Part shown: piece after piece, positions 29,548-38,448 of the stretch | Layout: each line of letters starts with the position of its first letter | Numbering within the stretch: position 1 is the stretch's first letter | Assembly: GCA_963770315.1 (NCBI GenBank) | Contig: CAVYPC010000002.1 | Span: 1,116,001-1,180,000, forward strand | Reading direction: 5' to 3' | Length of the DNA stretch: 64,000 nucleotides | Source: VRUE01 sp963770315 | GTDB taxonomy: Bacteria; Actinomycetota; Thermoleophilia; Solirubrobacterales; 70-9 | The notes under the pieces: generated by a model | The model's input: only the letters and a program-made list of their open reading frames with translations | Databases searched by the model: none | What the model was told of the DNA's origin: nothing | Program-made: the position numbers and the translations under genes

Positions 29548-30146
29548 GCGTTACGGCTGCCGATGTAAAAGCTCTCAGGGATCGGACCGGGGCGGCGATG
29601 ATGGACTGCAAAGCCGCCCTCTCGGAGTCCGAGGGAGACGTCGATCGGGCGATCGAGATCCTTCGCGTCAAGGGTCAGGCTTCCGCCGCCAAGCGCGAAG
29701 GCCGTGGCACCAGCGAGGGCGTCGTCTCCTCCTACATCCACGCCAACGACAAAGTCGGGGCGATGGTCGAAGTGCAGTGCGAGACCGACTTCGTCGCCCG
29801 CAACGAGGACTTCAAAGCCTTTGCCTACGAGGTCGCCCTGCACGTCGCGGCCACCGCTCCCACTTACGTCTCCTCCGAGGAGATCCCGGCCTCCGAGCGC
29901 GAGGCGGAGAAGCGGGTCTTCGAGGAGAAGGCGCGCGAGGACGGCAAGCCGGACAACGTCGTGGAGAAGATCGTCGAGGGCCAGCTCGCCAAGTGGGCGA
30001 AGGACGTGGCGCTGCTCGACCAGTCCCACGTCAACGCCGAGAAGCACAACTCGAAGTCGATCGAGGAGCTGCGCCAGGAGCTGGCCGCGAAGACCGGCGA
30101 GAACATCCGCGTCGCGCGCTTCGCCTACTTTCGCGTCGGCGATTGA
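29544..30146 (+). CDS. tsf: elongation factor Ts
   Basis: Guanine-nucleotide exchange factor for EF-Tu. The 200-residue form starts with a UBA-like domain (VKALRDRTGAAMMDCKAAL near 8-26), then the core with CETDFVARNEDFKAFA near 81-96 and VALHVAA. It has a single shortened core repeat as in many actinobacteria and thermophiles. GTG start overlaps rpsB stop (GTGA). Confidence 0.94.
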   Translation: MSVTAADVKALRDRTGAAMMDCKAALSESEGDVDRAIEILRVKGQASAAKREGRGTSEGVVSSYIHANDKVGAMVEVQCETDFVARNEDFKAFAYEVALHVAATAPTYVSSEEIPASEREAEKRVFEEKAREDGKPDNVVEKIVEGQLAKWAKDVALLDQSHVNAEKHNSKSIEELRQELAAKTGENIRVARFAYFRVGD

Positions 30147-30877
30147 CCCAGCCCGAGCCCCAATTCGGCCGCATCCTCCTGAAGCTCTCGGGAGAGGCGC
30201 TGATGGGGGAGCGCGAACACGGCACCGACGCCGCCGAGGTAGAACGGATCGCGCGCCAGGTCGCCGCGGTGCGCGCGCGCGGGGTGGAGGTGGCGATCGT
30301 CGTCGGCGCCGGCAACATCTACCGCGGCCTGCAGGGGGCGGCGGCGGGAATGGACCGCGCCACCGGCGACTACATGGGAATGCTGGCGACCGTGCTCAAC
30401 GCGCTGACCCTGCAGGACGCGCTGGAGAAGATCGGCGAGCACACGCGGGTGATGTCGGCGATCGACGTCAAGGAGGTCGCCGAGCCCTACATCCGCCGCC
30501 GCGCGATGCGCCACCTGGAGAAGGGCCGGGTCGTGATCTTCGCCGCCGGCACCGGAAACCCGTTCTTCACCACGGACACGGCGGCGGCGCTGCGCGCCCT
30601 GGAGATCCACGCGGAGACGATCCTGATGGCCAAGAACGGGGTCGAAGGGGTCTACGACTCCGACCCGGCCACCAACCCTGAGGCGAAGTTCATCCCGGAG
30701 ATCGGCCACCGCGAGGCGATCGAACGGGGGCTCGAGGTGATGGACTCGACCGCGCTCTCGCTCTGCATGGACAACGACCTGCCGATCTACGTCTTCAACA
30801 TGGGCGACGAGAGCAACATAGATAGGATCGTCGGCGGCGAGAGGGTCGGCACGCTGGTTTCCAGCGCCGCCGGCTGA
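30143..30877 (+). CDS. pyrH: uridylate kinase
   Basis: Phosphorylates UMP to UDP; hexameric amino-acid-kinase-fold enzyme. The 244 residues show KLSGEALMG near 14-22, VVGAGNIYRGLQG near 53-65, GTGNPFFTTDTAAALRA near 135-151 and the uridine-site region. The start is a TTG at 30143 whose TGA overlaps the tsf stop (TTGA); longer frames lie inside tsf. Confidence 0.94.
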   Translation: MTQPEPQFGRILLKLSGEALMGEREHGTDAAEVERIARQVAAVRARGVEVAIVVGAGNIYRGLQGAAAGMDRATGDYMGMLATVLNALTLQDALEKIGEHTRVMSAIDVKEVAEPYIRRRAMRHLEKGRVVIFAAGTGNPFFTTDTAAALRALEIHAETILMAKNGVEGVYDSDPATNPEAKFIPEIGHREAIERGLEVMDSTALSLCMDNDLPIYVFNMGDESNIDRIVGGERVGTLVSSAAG

Positions 30878-30896
30878 GGACCGGAGAGAGGATCCA

Positions 30897-31460
30897 GTGG
30901 AGCTGATCGATGAGATGCTCAAGGACGCCGAGGACCGCATGCGGAAGTCGGTCGAGTCGAGTCGTGGCGAGCTCGCCACCGTGCGCACCGGGCGCGCCTC
31001 GCCGCACCTGCTGGACCGGATCTCGGTCGACTACTACGGCTCGCAGACGCCGCTGAAGCAGCTTGCCAACATCGCCACCTCCGACGCCCGGCTGCTGACC
31101 GTGACGCCGTTCGACAAAGGCTCGATCGGGGAGATCGAGAAGGCGATCCAGGAGTCCGACGTCGGCCTGACTCCGAGCAACGACGGCAACGTGATCCGCC
31201 TGCAGATCCCCGAGCTGACCGAGGAGCGGCGGCGCGAGATGGTCAAGGTCGTCCACGGGGTCGCCGAGGACGGCCGCGTCGCGATCCGCAACATCCGCCG
31301 CGACACGATGCAGGACCTGCGCGACTTGAAGAAAGAGGGGGAAGCGGGCGAGGACGACGAGCGGCGCGCGGAGGCGGCCCTGCAGAAGCAGACCGACGAG
31401 GCGATCGCCGAGATCGACGCGGCGCTCGAGGGCAAGGAACAAGAGATCCTCGAGGTGTGA
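30897..31460 (+). CDS. frr: ribosome recycling factor
   Basis: Splits post-termination ribosomes with EF-G. At 187 residues it is full length: three-helix-bundle segments with RTGRASPHLLDRI near 32-44, the hinge/domain II near 45-105 and VRNIRRD-type IRNIRRDTMQDLR near 128-141. GTG start 20 nt after pyrH, with a GGAGAGAGG-like Shine-Dalgarno. Confidence 0.95.
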   Translation: MELIDEMLKDAEDRMRKSVESSRGELATVRTGRASPHLLDRISVDYYGSQTPLKQLANIATSDARLLTVTPFDKGSIGEIEKAIQESDVGLTPSNDGNVIRLQIPELTEERRREMVKVVHGVAEDGRVAIRNIRRDTMQDLRDLKKEGEAGEDDERRAEAALQKQTDEAIAEIDAALEGKEQEILEV

Positions 31461-32128
31461 GCGGCTCCGCGCGGTACGTCGCGATCATCACCGACGGCAA
31501 CGGGCGCTGGGCCCAGCAGCGCGGCGTCCCGGTCGTCGAGGGGCACCGGGCCGGCGCCGACACGGTCAAGGCGCGGCTCCGCGACGCGGTCGAGCTCGGG
31601 GTCGAGGAGCTGACCGTGTTCTCCTTCTCGACCGAGAACTGGGTGCGGCCGCCCGAGGAGGTCGAGGGCTTGATGCGGATGTTCGGCGAGCGGATCGACG
31701 CCGAGACCCCCGAGCTCGACGCCGAAGGCGTGCGGATGCGCTTCCTCGGCCGGCGCGAGGGCGTTGCGCGGGAGCTCGCCGAGCGGATGGACTGGGCCGA
31801 GGAGACGACCGCGCGCAACGACCGCATCGCCCTCTTCGTCGCCTTCAACTACGGCGGCCGGGCGGAGATCGTCGACGCGGCGCGAAGCTTCCAGGGGGAC
31901 TCCGAGGAGGAGTTCCGGCGACATCTGTACGCGCCCGAGATGCACGACCCGGACCTCCTCATCAGGACCAGCGGCGAGCAGCGAATCTCCAACTACCTGC
32001 TCTGGCAGTGCGCCTACTCGGAGCTGGTCTTCCGCGAGGAGCTCTGGCCGGACTTCGGCCGCGAGGCCTTCGAGCAGTCCCTGGGCGAGTTCGAGGCGCG
32101 CCGCAGGCGCTTCGGAGGGAGGGCCTGA
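31457..32128 (+). CDS. uppS: isoprenyl (undecaprenyl) diphosphate synthase
   Basis: Cis-prenyltransferase making the C55-type lipid carrier for wall glycan. The 223 residues are slightly short. The substrate motif is TDGNGRWAQQRG near 11-22 (usually MDGNGRWA; catalytic Asp kept), followed by EGHRAGADTVK, FSFSTENWVRPPEEVEGLM near 55-73, and RTSGEQRISNYLLWQ near 174-188. GTG start overlaps frr; the cdsA ATG overlaps its stop. Confidence 0.92.
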   Translation: MSGSARYVAIITDGNGRWAQQRGVPVVEGHRAGADTVKARLRDAVELGVEELTVFSFSTENWVRPPEEVEGLMRMFGERIDAETPELDAEGVRMRFLGRREGVARELAERMDWAEETTARNDRIALFVAFNYGGRAEIVDAARSFQGDSEEEFRRHLYAPEMHDPDLLIRTSGEQRISNYLLWQCAYSELVFREELWPDFGREAFEQSLGEFEARRRRFGGRA

Positions 32129-33021
32129 TGGTCCAGGATCTCTTCGACGACGAGATGTTCGCGGAGGATCCGCCCCCGCCCGAGCGCCCTCCGCGCGAGC
32201 CACGCCGCCGTCGCGGCTCGCTGCTGAGCGGCGAGACGGCGCGGCGGATCCTCGTCGCGATCCCATGGATCGCTTTCGCGATCGCGATCGTCGTGCTCGG
32301 CGACCTCGTCTTCGCCCTGGCGATGGTCGCGATCGGCCTGCTCTGCCTGCGCGAGTACTTCCTCATGACGGCGCCCCTGCGGCCGATCCAGATGGCCGCC
32401 TACATCGCCCTCGTCGCGATCGTCCTCGCCGCCTACTTCGGCACCGCCTTCAACGTCCTCCTGCTGGCCACGGCGTCCTTCCCGCTGCTCTTCTTCTTCG
32501 GCGCGCGGCGACGCCCCCGCGACGGGATCGTCATCTCGATGGGGGTGACCGTCCTCGGCGCGGTCTGGATCGGCCTGCCCCTCGTCCACGCCATCTTCCT
32601 GCGCGACCTGCCCGATCACGGCGCGGCGCTGCTGATCGACGTCCTCGTCGGCACCTTCGCCACCGACACCGGCGCCTACGCGACGGGCCGCATGTTCGGC
32701 TCGCACCGGATCGCCCCCGACCTCTCGCCAAACAAGACGATCGAGGGCCTCGTCGGCGGCTTCCTGATCGGCACCATGGCCTTCTGGTTCGCCGGCCTTT
32801 ACCAGGACTGGCTCTCGGGAGCCGATGCGCTGATCATCGGCGCCGCCGTGGCCGCGGTCGCGCCGATCGGCGACCTCTTCGCCTCGATGGTCAAGCGCGA
32901 CCTCGGCGCGAAGGACACCGGCAAGCTCTTCGGTCCGCACGGGGGCCTGCTCGACCGCCTCGACGCCGTCCTCTTCACGATCGTCGTCGGCTACTACCTA
33001 GCCGTCCAGCTGGTCTACTGA
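32128..33021 (+). CDS. cdsA: phosphatidate cytidylyltransferase
   Basis: Makes CDP-diacylglycerol from CTP and phosphatidic acid, the branch point of phospholipid synthesis. The 297 residues have a Pro/Arg-rich cytoplasmic head (1-45), about eight membrane helices, and the C-terminal signature: VKRDLGAKDTGKLFGPHGG followed by LLDRLDAVL. It supplies the substrate of the PgsA-like enzyme at 40130. Only the ATG at 32128 avoids deep overlap with uppS. Confidence 0.93.
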   Translation: MVQDLFDDEMFAEDPPPPERPPREPRRRRGSLLSGETARRILVAIPWIAFAIAIVVLGDLVFALAMVAIGLLCLREYFLMTAPLRPIQMAAYIALVAIVLAAYFGTAFNVLLLATASFPLLFFFGARRRPRDGIVISMGVTVLGAVWIGLPLVHAIFLRDLPDHGAALLIDVLVGTFATDTGAYATGRMFGSHRIAPDLSPNKTIEGLVGGFLIGTMAFWFAGLYQDWLSGADALIIGAAVAAVAPIGDLFASMVKRDLGAKDTGKLFGPHGGLLDRLDAVLFTIVVGYYLAVQLVY

Positions 33022-33027
33022 GCCTCC

Positions 33028-33033
33028 TAGACT
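33028..33033 (+). promoter_or_regulatory. leaderless-type -10 box for dxr
   Basis: TAGACT followed by exactly 7 nt and the dxr ATG at 33041; no Shine-Dalgarno is present. It implies an internal promoter inside the cluster. Confidence 0.5.
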
Positions 33034-33040
33034 CCCGTAG

Positions 33041-34187
33041 ATGAAGAAGCTTGTCATTCTCGGCAGCACCGGCTCGATCGGCGTGCAGGCGCTGGAGATC
33101 GTCGCCGCCTCCACTGAGCTGCAGGTCGTCGGCCTCGCCGCCGGCTTCGAGCTGGGAGCCGCTGCTCGAGCAGGCGCGGCAGCACGGGGTGCCGACGGTG
33201 GCGCTGGCCGATGCGGATGCCGCCGAGCGCGCCCGCTCCGTCTGGGACGGTCGCGTCCTCATCGGCGAGGAGGGCATCCGCGAGCTGGTCGCCTCCGCCG
33301 GCGCGGACCTGGTGCTCAACGGCATGGTCGGCGCGGCGGGCCTCGGCCCCACCGTCGTCGCCCTCGGCGAGGGGATCGACGTCGCCCTCGCCAACAAGGA
33401 GAGCCTGGTGATCGGCGGCGAGCTGACCACGGCGCTGGCCGAGGCGACGGGGGCACGACTGCTTCCGGTCGACTCCGAGCACTCGGCGCTCTTCCAGCTG
33501 ATCGGGGCGGAGCCGCCCGGCAGCGTGGAGCGACTGGTGCTGACCGCCTCCGGGGGCCCCTTCCGCGGTCGCAGCGACCTCTCCGGGGTCACCGTCGAGG
33601 ACGCCCTCGCACACCCAACCTGGAAGATGGGGGGGCGGATCACGATCGACTCGGCGACGCTGATGAACAAGGGCTTCGAGGCGATCGAGGCCCACCACCT
33701 CTTCGGCGTCCCCTACGAGCGGATCGCAGTCGTCGTCCACCCGCAGTCGATCGTCCACTCGCTGATCGACCTCAACGACGGCGCCACGCTGGCCCATCTC
33801 GGCTACCCCGACATGCGGGTGCCGATCTCCTACGCGCTCCACTTCCCCGAGCGCGCCGACGTCGACGTGCCGCGGCTGGACCTGGCCACGGTCGGCGAGC
33901 TGAGCTTCGAGCCGCCCGACCTCGAGACCTTCGCCTGCCTGCGCCTGGCCCTGGAGGCCGGCAGGGCGGGGGGGACGGCGCCCTGCGTGCTCAACGCCGC
34001 CGACGAGGTCGCGGTTGCCGCCTTCCTCGACGGGCGGATCGAGTTCGCCGCGATCGCTGCGGTGATCGAGCGGGTGCTGGAAGAGATGCCGGCGGTTCCC
34101 GTGACGCACTTCGATGACCTCTTTGCAACCGATGCCGAGGCCCGGCAGCGCAGCGAAGACCAGGTTCGGGGGTTGACTCCAGCATGA
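33041..34187 (+). CDS. dxr: 1-deoxy-D-xylulose 5-phosphate reductoisomerase, interrupted by an apparent frameshift
   Basis: First committed enzyme of the MEP isoprenoid pathway. The N-terminus (MKKLVILGSTGSIGVQALEI, the NADPH-binding motif) reads in one frame from 33041; from about 33157 the rest reads in the next frame (EPLLEQARQHGVPTVALAD, ANKESLVIGGE, SEHSALFQ, ASGGPFR, TWKMGGRITIDSATLMNKG, HPQSIVHS). One extra base, most simply in the GGG run at 33154-33156, accounts for the shift; removing it gives AAGFELEPLLEQ. Because dxr should be essential here (ispG is intact nearby), a sequencing error is likelier than a true pseudogene. Confidence 0.85.
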
Positions 34188-35275
34188 ACTGGCTGCTCAT
34201 CTTCCTCGGCTTCTGCCTGCTGATCATGCTCCACGAGGCTGGGCACTACGTCGCCGCCAAGGCGACCGGGATGCGGGTCGAGCGCTTCTTCCTCTTCTTC
34301 GGCCCGACGATCTGGTCGTTCAGGCGAGGGGAGACCGAGTACGGGGTAAAAGCGATCCCCCTCGGCGGCTACGTGAAGATCACCGGGATGAATCCGGAGG
34401 AAGAGATCCCCTCGGAAGTCGCCGATCGCGCCTATTACCGTCAACCGGTCTGGAAGCGGATCGTCGTGATCGGAGCGGGCCCTGCGGTGAACATCGTGCT
34501 GGCCTTCGCGATCCTCTTCGGCGTCTTCATGGTCAGCTTCCAGCAGGCGAACCAATCCGTCGGCTCGGTGCTGCCCAAGAGCCCGGCGGCGGGCGTGTTG
34601 AAGCCGGGCGACGAGATCGTCGCTGTGGACGGCCATCGCCACCCTGGGCTCGGCAACGAAGATCGAATCGAACGCTTCCGCGAGGAAATCGGCTCGCACA
34701 AATGCGCCGGCGCCCAGAAGGAGGGATGCCTCGCCGCGACCCCCGTGCACTTGACCGTCGATCGCGGTGGCGAGGTGCGGACGATCTCGGTCCGCCCCGA
34801 ATACAGCGCCTCGGCGGGCCAGACCCTAATCGGCTTCGGCTTCGGCAGCGAAGCCGTGGACCTGAGCGCCGCGGCCGCCGCCGGCCAGGCCTGGGACCGC
34901 ATGTGGATGGTCGCCTCCGGAACCGTCCACGTCTTCGCCCACATCTTCGAGGCCAAGGAACGCAGGCAGCTGTCAGGGCCCGTCGGCACCAGCGACGTCG
35001 CCAATCAGGTGATCGACTTCGGCGTCGCCCCGGCGCTGATCCTGCTTGCCTTCGTCAGTCTCTCTCTGGGCCTAATCAATCTGCTGCCGATCCTGCCGCT
35101 CGACGGCGGTCACATCTTCTGGAGCCTGGTCGAGAAGCTGCGCGGCGAGCCGGTCTCCCTGCGAGTGATGGAGCGAGCCAGCGTGATCGGCTTTGCGCTG
35201 GTCGCGATGCTGTTCTTCATCGGGCTCAACAACGACATCGGCCGAATCACCGGCGAAGGCTTCAACGTCCGCTGA
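34184..35275 (+). CDS. rseP: site-2 / RIP metalloprotease (RseP family)
   Basis: Intramembrane zinc protease that releases membrane-held regulators after first-site cleavage. The 363 residues have the zinc motif HEAGH (17-21) in the first helix, the GGYVKITGM segment near 63-71, a PDZ domain (about 125-215) with GSVLPKSPAAGVLKPGDEI, and the third-ligand motif NLLPILPLDGGH near 297-308. ATG overlaps the dxr stop (ATGA), as in the common dxr-rseP pair. Confidence 0.93.
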   Translation: MNWLLIFLGFCLLIMLHEAGHYVAAKATGMRVERFFLFFGPTIWSFRRGETEYGVKAIPLGGYVKITGMNPEEEIPSEVADRAYYRQPVWKRIVVIGAGPAVNIVLAFAILFGVFMVSFQQANQSVGSVLPKSPAAGVLKPGDEIVAVDGHRHPGLGNEDRIERFREEIGSHKCAGAQKEGCLAATPVHLTVDRGGEVRTISVRPEYSASAGQTLIGFGFGSEAVDLSAAAAAGQAWDRMWMVASGTVHVFAHIFEAKERRQLSGPVGTSDVANQVIDFGVAPALILLAFVSLSLGLINLLPILPLDGGHIFWSLVEKLRGEPVSLRVMERASVIGFALVAMLFFIGLNNDIGRITGEGFNVR

Positions 35276-37083
35276 TGGAGGCCGCGCCCGCCGAGCGGTA
35301 CGCGACCGGGGGGGCGGCGGCCGAGCTCCAGTTCCAGAGCCTGTACGAGGCGTTCGCGGCGACGGTTTCACGCCAGGGGGGCGATATCGCCCTGCGCAGC
35401 GGCGAGGAGACTCTCAGCTGGGCGCAGCTGGCGGCGCAGGTCGCACGGATCGCCGGCGGGCTGGCCTCGCTCGGGGTTAAGCGGGGCGACACGGTCGCGC
35501 TGATGCTCTCCAACCGGCCCGAGTTCGTCGCCTGCGACATGGCGGCAGTGGCACTGGGGGCGGTGCCCTTCTCGATCTATGAAACCTCCTCGCCCGAGCA
35601 GATCGCCTACGTCGTCGGCGACGCCGGGGCCCGGGTGGCGATCGTCGAGGCCGCCTACCTCGATGTCTTCGAACGAGCTCGCGAGGAGCTGCCACACATC
35701 GAGCACCTGGTCGTCCTCGATGCCGAGGGTGGGACGGAGACCCTCGGCGGCCTCGAAGGGCGCGACCCGGAGTTCGACGCATCCGTCACCGCAGCCGCGG
35801 TCGGACCGGACGACCTGCTCACCCTGATCTACACCTCAGGCACCACCGGGCCGCCGAAGGGGGTCCAGCTCACGCATCGCAACCTGCTCACGCTGGTCTC
35901 CTCGGTGGACGGCATGATCCCTCTCCCCGAGCGCGGCGGGCGGGTCATCTCATGGCTTCCCGCTGCCCACATCGCCGAGCGCGGCGCCAACTACTACCTG
36001 CCGGTGGTGAAGGGGCTAGAAATCGCAATCTGCCCCGACCCACGCGAGATCGTCCAGTTCCTGCCCCAGGTCCGCCCGACCTGGTTCTTCGCCGTACCGC
36101 GCATCTTCGAGAAGTTGAAGGCGGGTCTCGAGGCGCTGCTCGCCGGACTGCCCGGCGAGCAGCGCGAGCCGGTCGAGCGTGGCGTCGAGGCCGCCCTGGA
36201 GAAGGTCCGGCTGGAGCAGCGGGGCGAGGAGGTTCCCGAGGACGTCGCCACCGCGGCAGCCGCCGCCGACGAGGCGATGTTCTCCGCGCTGCGCCACCAG
36301 CTCGGCCTCGACGAGGCGGTCGCGGTCAGCGTCGGCGCGGCACCGACCCCGATCGAGGTCTTGGAGTTCTTCCACGCGATCGGCATCCCCGTCGGCGAGC
36401 TCTGGGGGATGTCGGAGACCTGCGGCGTCGCCACCAGCAACCCGATCGACAGGATCAAGCTGGGCACCGTCGGGCCACCCGTCCCGGGTGCCGAGCTGAA
36501 GCTGGCCGAGGACGGCGAGGTGCTGGTTCGCAGCGCCGCCAACATGCCCGGCTACCGCAACATGCCCGAGAAGACCGCGGAGACGATCGACGCCGAGGGC
36601 TGGCTGCACAGTGGCGACATCGGCGCGCTCGACGACGACGGCTACCTGCGCATCGTCGACCGCAAGAAGGAGCTGATCATCAACGCCGCCGGCAAGAACA
36701 TGTCGCCGGCCTCGATCGAGTCGAAGCTGAAGGCCGCCAGCCCGCTGATCGGCCAGGCGGTCGCCATAGGCGACGGGCGCCGCTACAACGTCGCCCTGAT
36801 CGTCCTCGACCCCGACTACGCGCCGGTCTGGGCACAGAGCCAGGGGATCGACGGCGCCGAGCTGGAGGATCTCGCTGTGCACGACGTGGTCCGGCAGGAG
36901 ATCGAGGCGGCGGTGGACTCGGCAAACGAGCGCATGGCCCGCGTCGAGCAGATCAAGAAGTTCGAGATCCTGCCGGCCGAGTGGGCTCCCGGGGGGGACG
37001 AGCTGACGCCGACGATGAAGCTCAAGCGCAAGCCGATCGAGCACAAGTACGCGAGCGAGATCGAGGCTCTCTACGCCGACTGA
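35275..37083 (+). CDS. long-chain acyl-CoA synthetase (FadD15-like)
   Basis: AMP-forming ligase activating fatty acids. The 602 residues carry the P-loop IYTSGTTGPPKGVQLTHRN near 186-204, the WGMSETCGVATSNP adenylate motif near 377-390, and EGWLHSGDIGALDDDGYLRIVDRKKELII in two blocks (near 441-470) with INAAGKNMSP. The insert between P-loop and WGMSET is the long type seen in LACS/FadD15 enzymes. It starts by TGATG overlap with rseP, an unusual resident of this isoprenoid/lipid run. Confidence 0.9.
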   Translation: MEAAPAERYATGGAAAELQFQSLYEAFAATVSRQGGDIALRSGEETLSWAQLAAQVARIAGGLASLGVKRGDTVALMLSNRPEFVACDMAAVALGAVPFSIYETSSPEQIAYVVGDAGARVAIVEAAYLDVFERAREELPHIEHLVVLDAEGGTETLGGLEGRDPEFDASVTAAAVGPDDLLTLIYTSGTTGPPKGVQLTHRNLLTLVSSVDGMIPLPERGGRVISWLPAAHIAERGANYYLPVVKGLEIAICPDPREIVQFLPQVRPTWFFAVPRIFEKLKAGLEALLAGLPGEQREPVERGVEAALEKVRLEQRGEEVPEDVATAAAAADEAMFSALRHQLGLDEAVAVSVGAAPTPIEVLEFFHAIGIPVGELWGMSETCGVATSNPIDRIKLGTVGPPVPGAELKLAEDGEVLVRSAANMPGYRNMPEKTAETIDAEGWLHSGDIGALDDDGYLRIVDRKKELIINAAGKNMSPASIESKLKAASPLIGQAVAIGDGRRYNVALIVLDPDYAPVWAQSQGIDGAELEDLAVHDVVRQEIEAAVDSANERMARVEQIKKFEILPAEWAPGGDELTPTMKLKRKPIEHKYASEIEALYAD

Positions 37084-37116
37084 CGTCGGGCGCGTGGGTC
37101 CGGGGGCCCGCCCGGA

Positions 37117-37122
37117 TACCCT
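37117..37122 (+). promoter_or_regulatory. leaderless-type -10 box for ispG
   Basis: TACCCT followed by 6 nt and ATG 37129, without a Shine-Dalgarno. Confidence 0.4.
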
Positions 37123-37128
37123 TCAGGC

Positions 37129-38385
37129 ATGGCTTCGAAGCGACAAATCTTCGTCGGCGGCGTGCCGATCGGCGGCGGCGCACCGGTCGCCGTGCAGACG
37201 ATGACCAAGACCGAGACCGCCAACCTGACGGCGACGATGGAGCAGATCCGCAAAGTCGCCGACGCCGGCGCCGACATCGTCCGCGTCGCGGTGCCGCGCG
37301 ACGACGACGTCGAGGCGCTGAAAACGATCGTCAAGGAATCGCCGATCCCGGTGATCGCCGACATCCATTTCAACCACACGCTGGCGCTGAAGGCGATCGA
37401 CGCCGGCGCGCACTGCATCCGCCTCAACCCCGGCAACATCGGCGGCCGCGAGAAAGTCGCCGAGGTGGCGGTGAAGGCAACCGCCGCGGGCGTGCCGATG
37501 CGGATCGGCGTCAACTCCGGCTCGCTGCCGAAGCACCTGCACGAGCTGGAGCGCGAGGCGCCGGTCGAGGCATTGGTCGCCGCCGCGGTCGAGTTCGTCG
37601 AGCTGATGGAGGGGCTCGAGTTCGAGAACTTCAAGGTCTCGATCAAGTCGACCAACGTGCCCAACACGATCGCCGCCAACCGCCTGCTCTCGGAGAAGAT
37701 TCCCTATCCGCTGCACCTCGGCATCACCGAGGCGGGAACGAAATGGTCAGGCTCGCTGAAATCCGCAGTCGGGCTGGGCACCCTGCTGGCCGACGGCGTC
37801 GGCGACACGATCCGGATCAGCCTCTCCACCTTCCACGCCGAGGAGGAGGTCAAAGTGGCCTGGGAGATCCTCAAGGCGCTGCAGCTGCGCGAGCGCGGCC
37901 CGGTGCTGATCGCCTGCCCGACCTGCGGCCGCCTCCAGTTCGACATGGACTCGGTCGTCGCCGAGATCGAGCAGCGGCTGGAAGGCTACGCCGAGCCGGT
38001 CGAGGTGGCGGTCCTGGGCTGCGCGGTCAACGGCATCGGCGAGGCCAGCCACGCCGACTTCGGCATCGCCGGCGCCAAGAACGAGGGCCTGATCTACGCC
38101 CATGGCAAGCCGCTGCGCAAGGTTCCACAGGCAAAGCTGGTCGACACGCTGTTCGAAGAGATCGACAAGTCCCTCGATCGTGGCGGAGAGGTTGAGTTCG
38201 ATGAGCACGAATCGCGAGAGGGCGCGGCGTGGCTCAAAAAGATCGAGGACGAAAATGCTGGCGAACTGACCCCGGAGAAGATCGCGCGGATGGAGAAGGA
38301 AGCGGTCGAAAAAGGCGAGTCCGACCGGGTTCTGCTCGATGAGAAGGCGTCCCCCACGGCGGGACGCCGCTTCACCCGCGCCTAG
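37129..38385 (+). CDS. ispG: 4-hydroxy-3-methylbut-2-enyl diphosphate synthase (flavodoxin/ferredoxin)
   Basis: Iron-sulfur enzyme of the MEP pathway converting MEcPP to HMBPP. The 418 residues comprise a TIM barrel (1-250; PVAVQTMTKT, IADIHFNHTLAL, RLNPGNIGG) and a C-terminal [4Fe-4S] domain with ACPTCGR (cysteines near 263 and 266) and GCAVNGIGE (cysteine near 297). About 60 residues of charged, Glu/Lys-rich tail extend beyond the usual end. It complements dxr upstream. Confidence 0.94.
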   Translation: MASKRQIFVGGVPIGGGAPVAVQTMTKTETANLTATMEQIRKVADAGADIVRVAVPRDDDVEALKTIVKESPIPVIADIHFNHTLALKAIDAGAHCIRLNPGNIGGREKVAEVAVKATAAGVPMRIGVNSGSLPKHLHELEREAPVEALVAAAVEFVELMEGLEFENFKVSIKSTNVPNTIAANRLLSEKIPYPLHLGITEAGTKWSGSLKSAVGLGTLLADGVGDTIRISLSTFHAEEEVKVAWEILKALQLRERGPVLIACPTCGRLQFDMDSVVAEIEQRLEGYAEPVEVAVLGCAVNGIGEASHADFGIAGAKNEGLIYAHGKPLRKVPQAKLVDTLFEEIDKSLDRGGEVEFDEHESREGAAWLKKIEDENAGELTPEKIARMEKEAVEKGESDRVLLDEKASPTAGRRFTRA

Positions 38386-38448
38386 ACCGCATTCGGCGAG
38401 ACGTACTGTCGACCACTGTCCGCCCGACTAGTGGATAGGTTTCCTGCA

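Noticed and set aside
31764..33044. 426-residue + frame across uppS and cdsA
   Set aside because: Shifted-frame reading of two well-supported genes; composition is Arg/Pro/Ala-rich.
35952..38195. 747-residue + frame across the acyl-CoA ligase and ispG
   Set aside because: Alternative frame of two motif-bearing genes, no domain of its own.
37960..38360. Possible frameshifted or fused tail at the ispG C-terminus
   Set aside because: The frame is continuous and the Fe-S cysteines are intact; the extra Glu/Lys-rich residues look like a plain extension.
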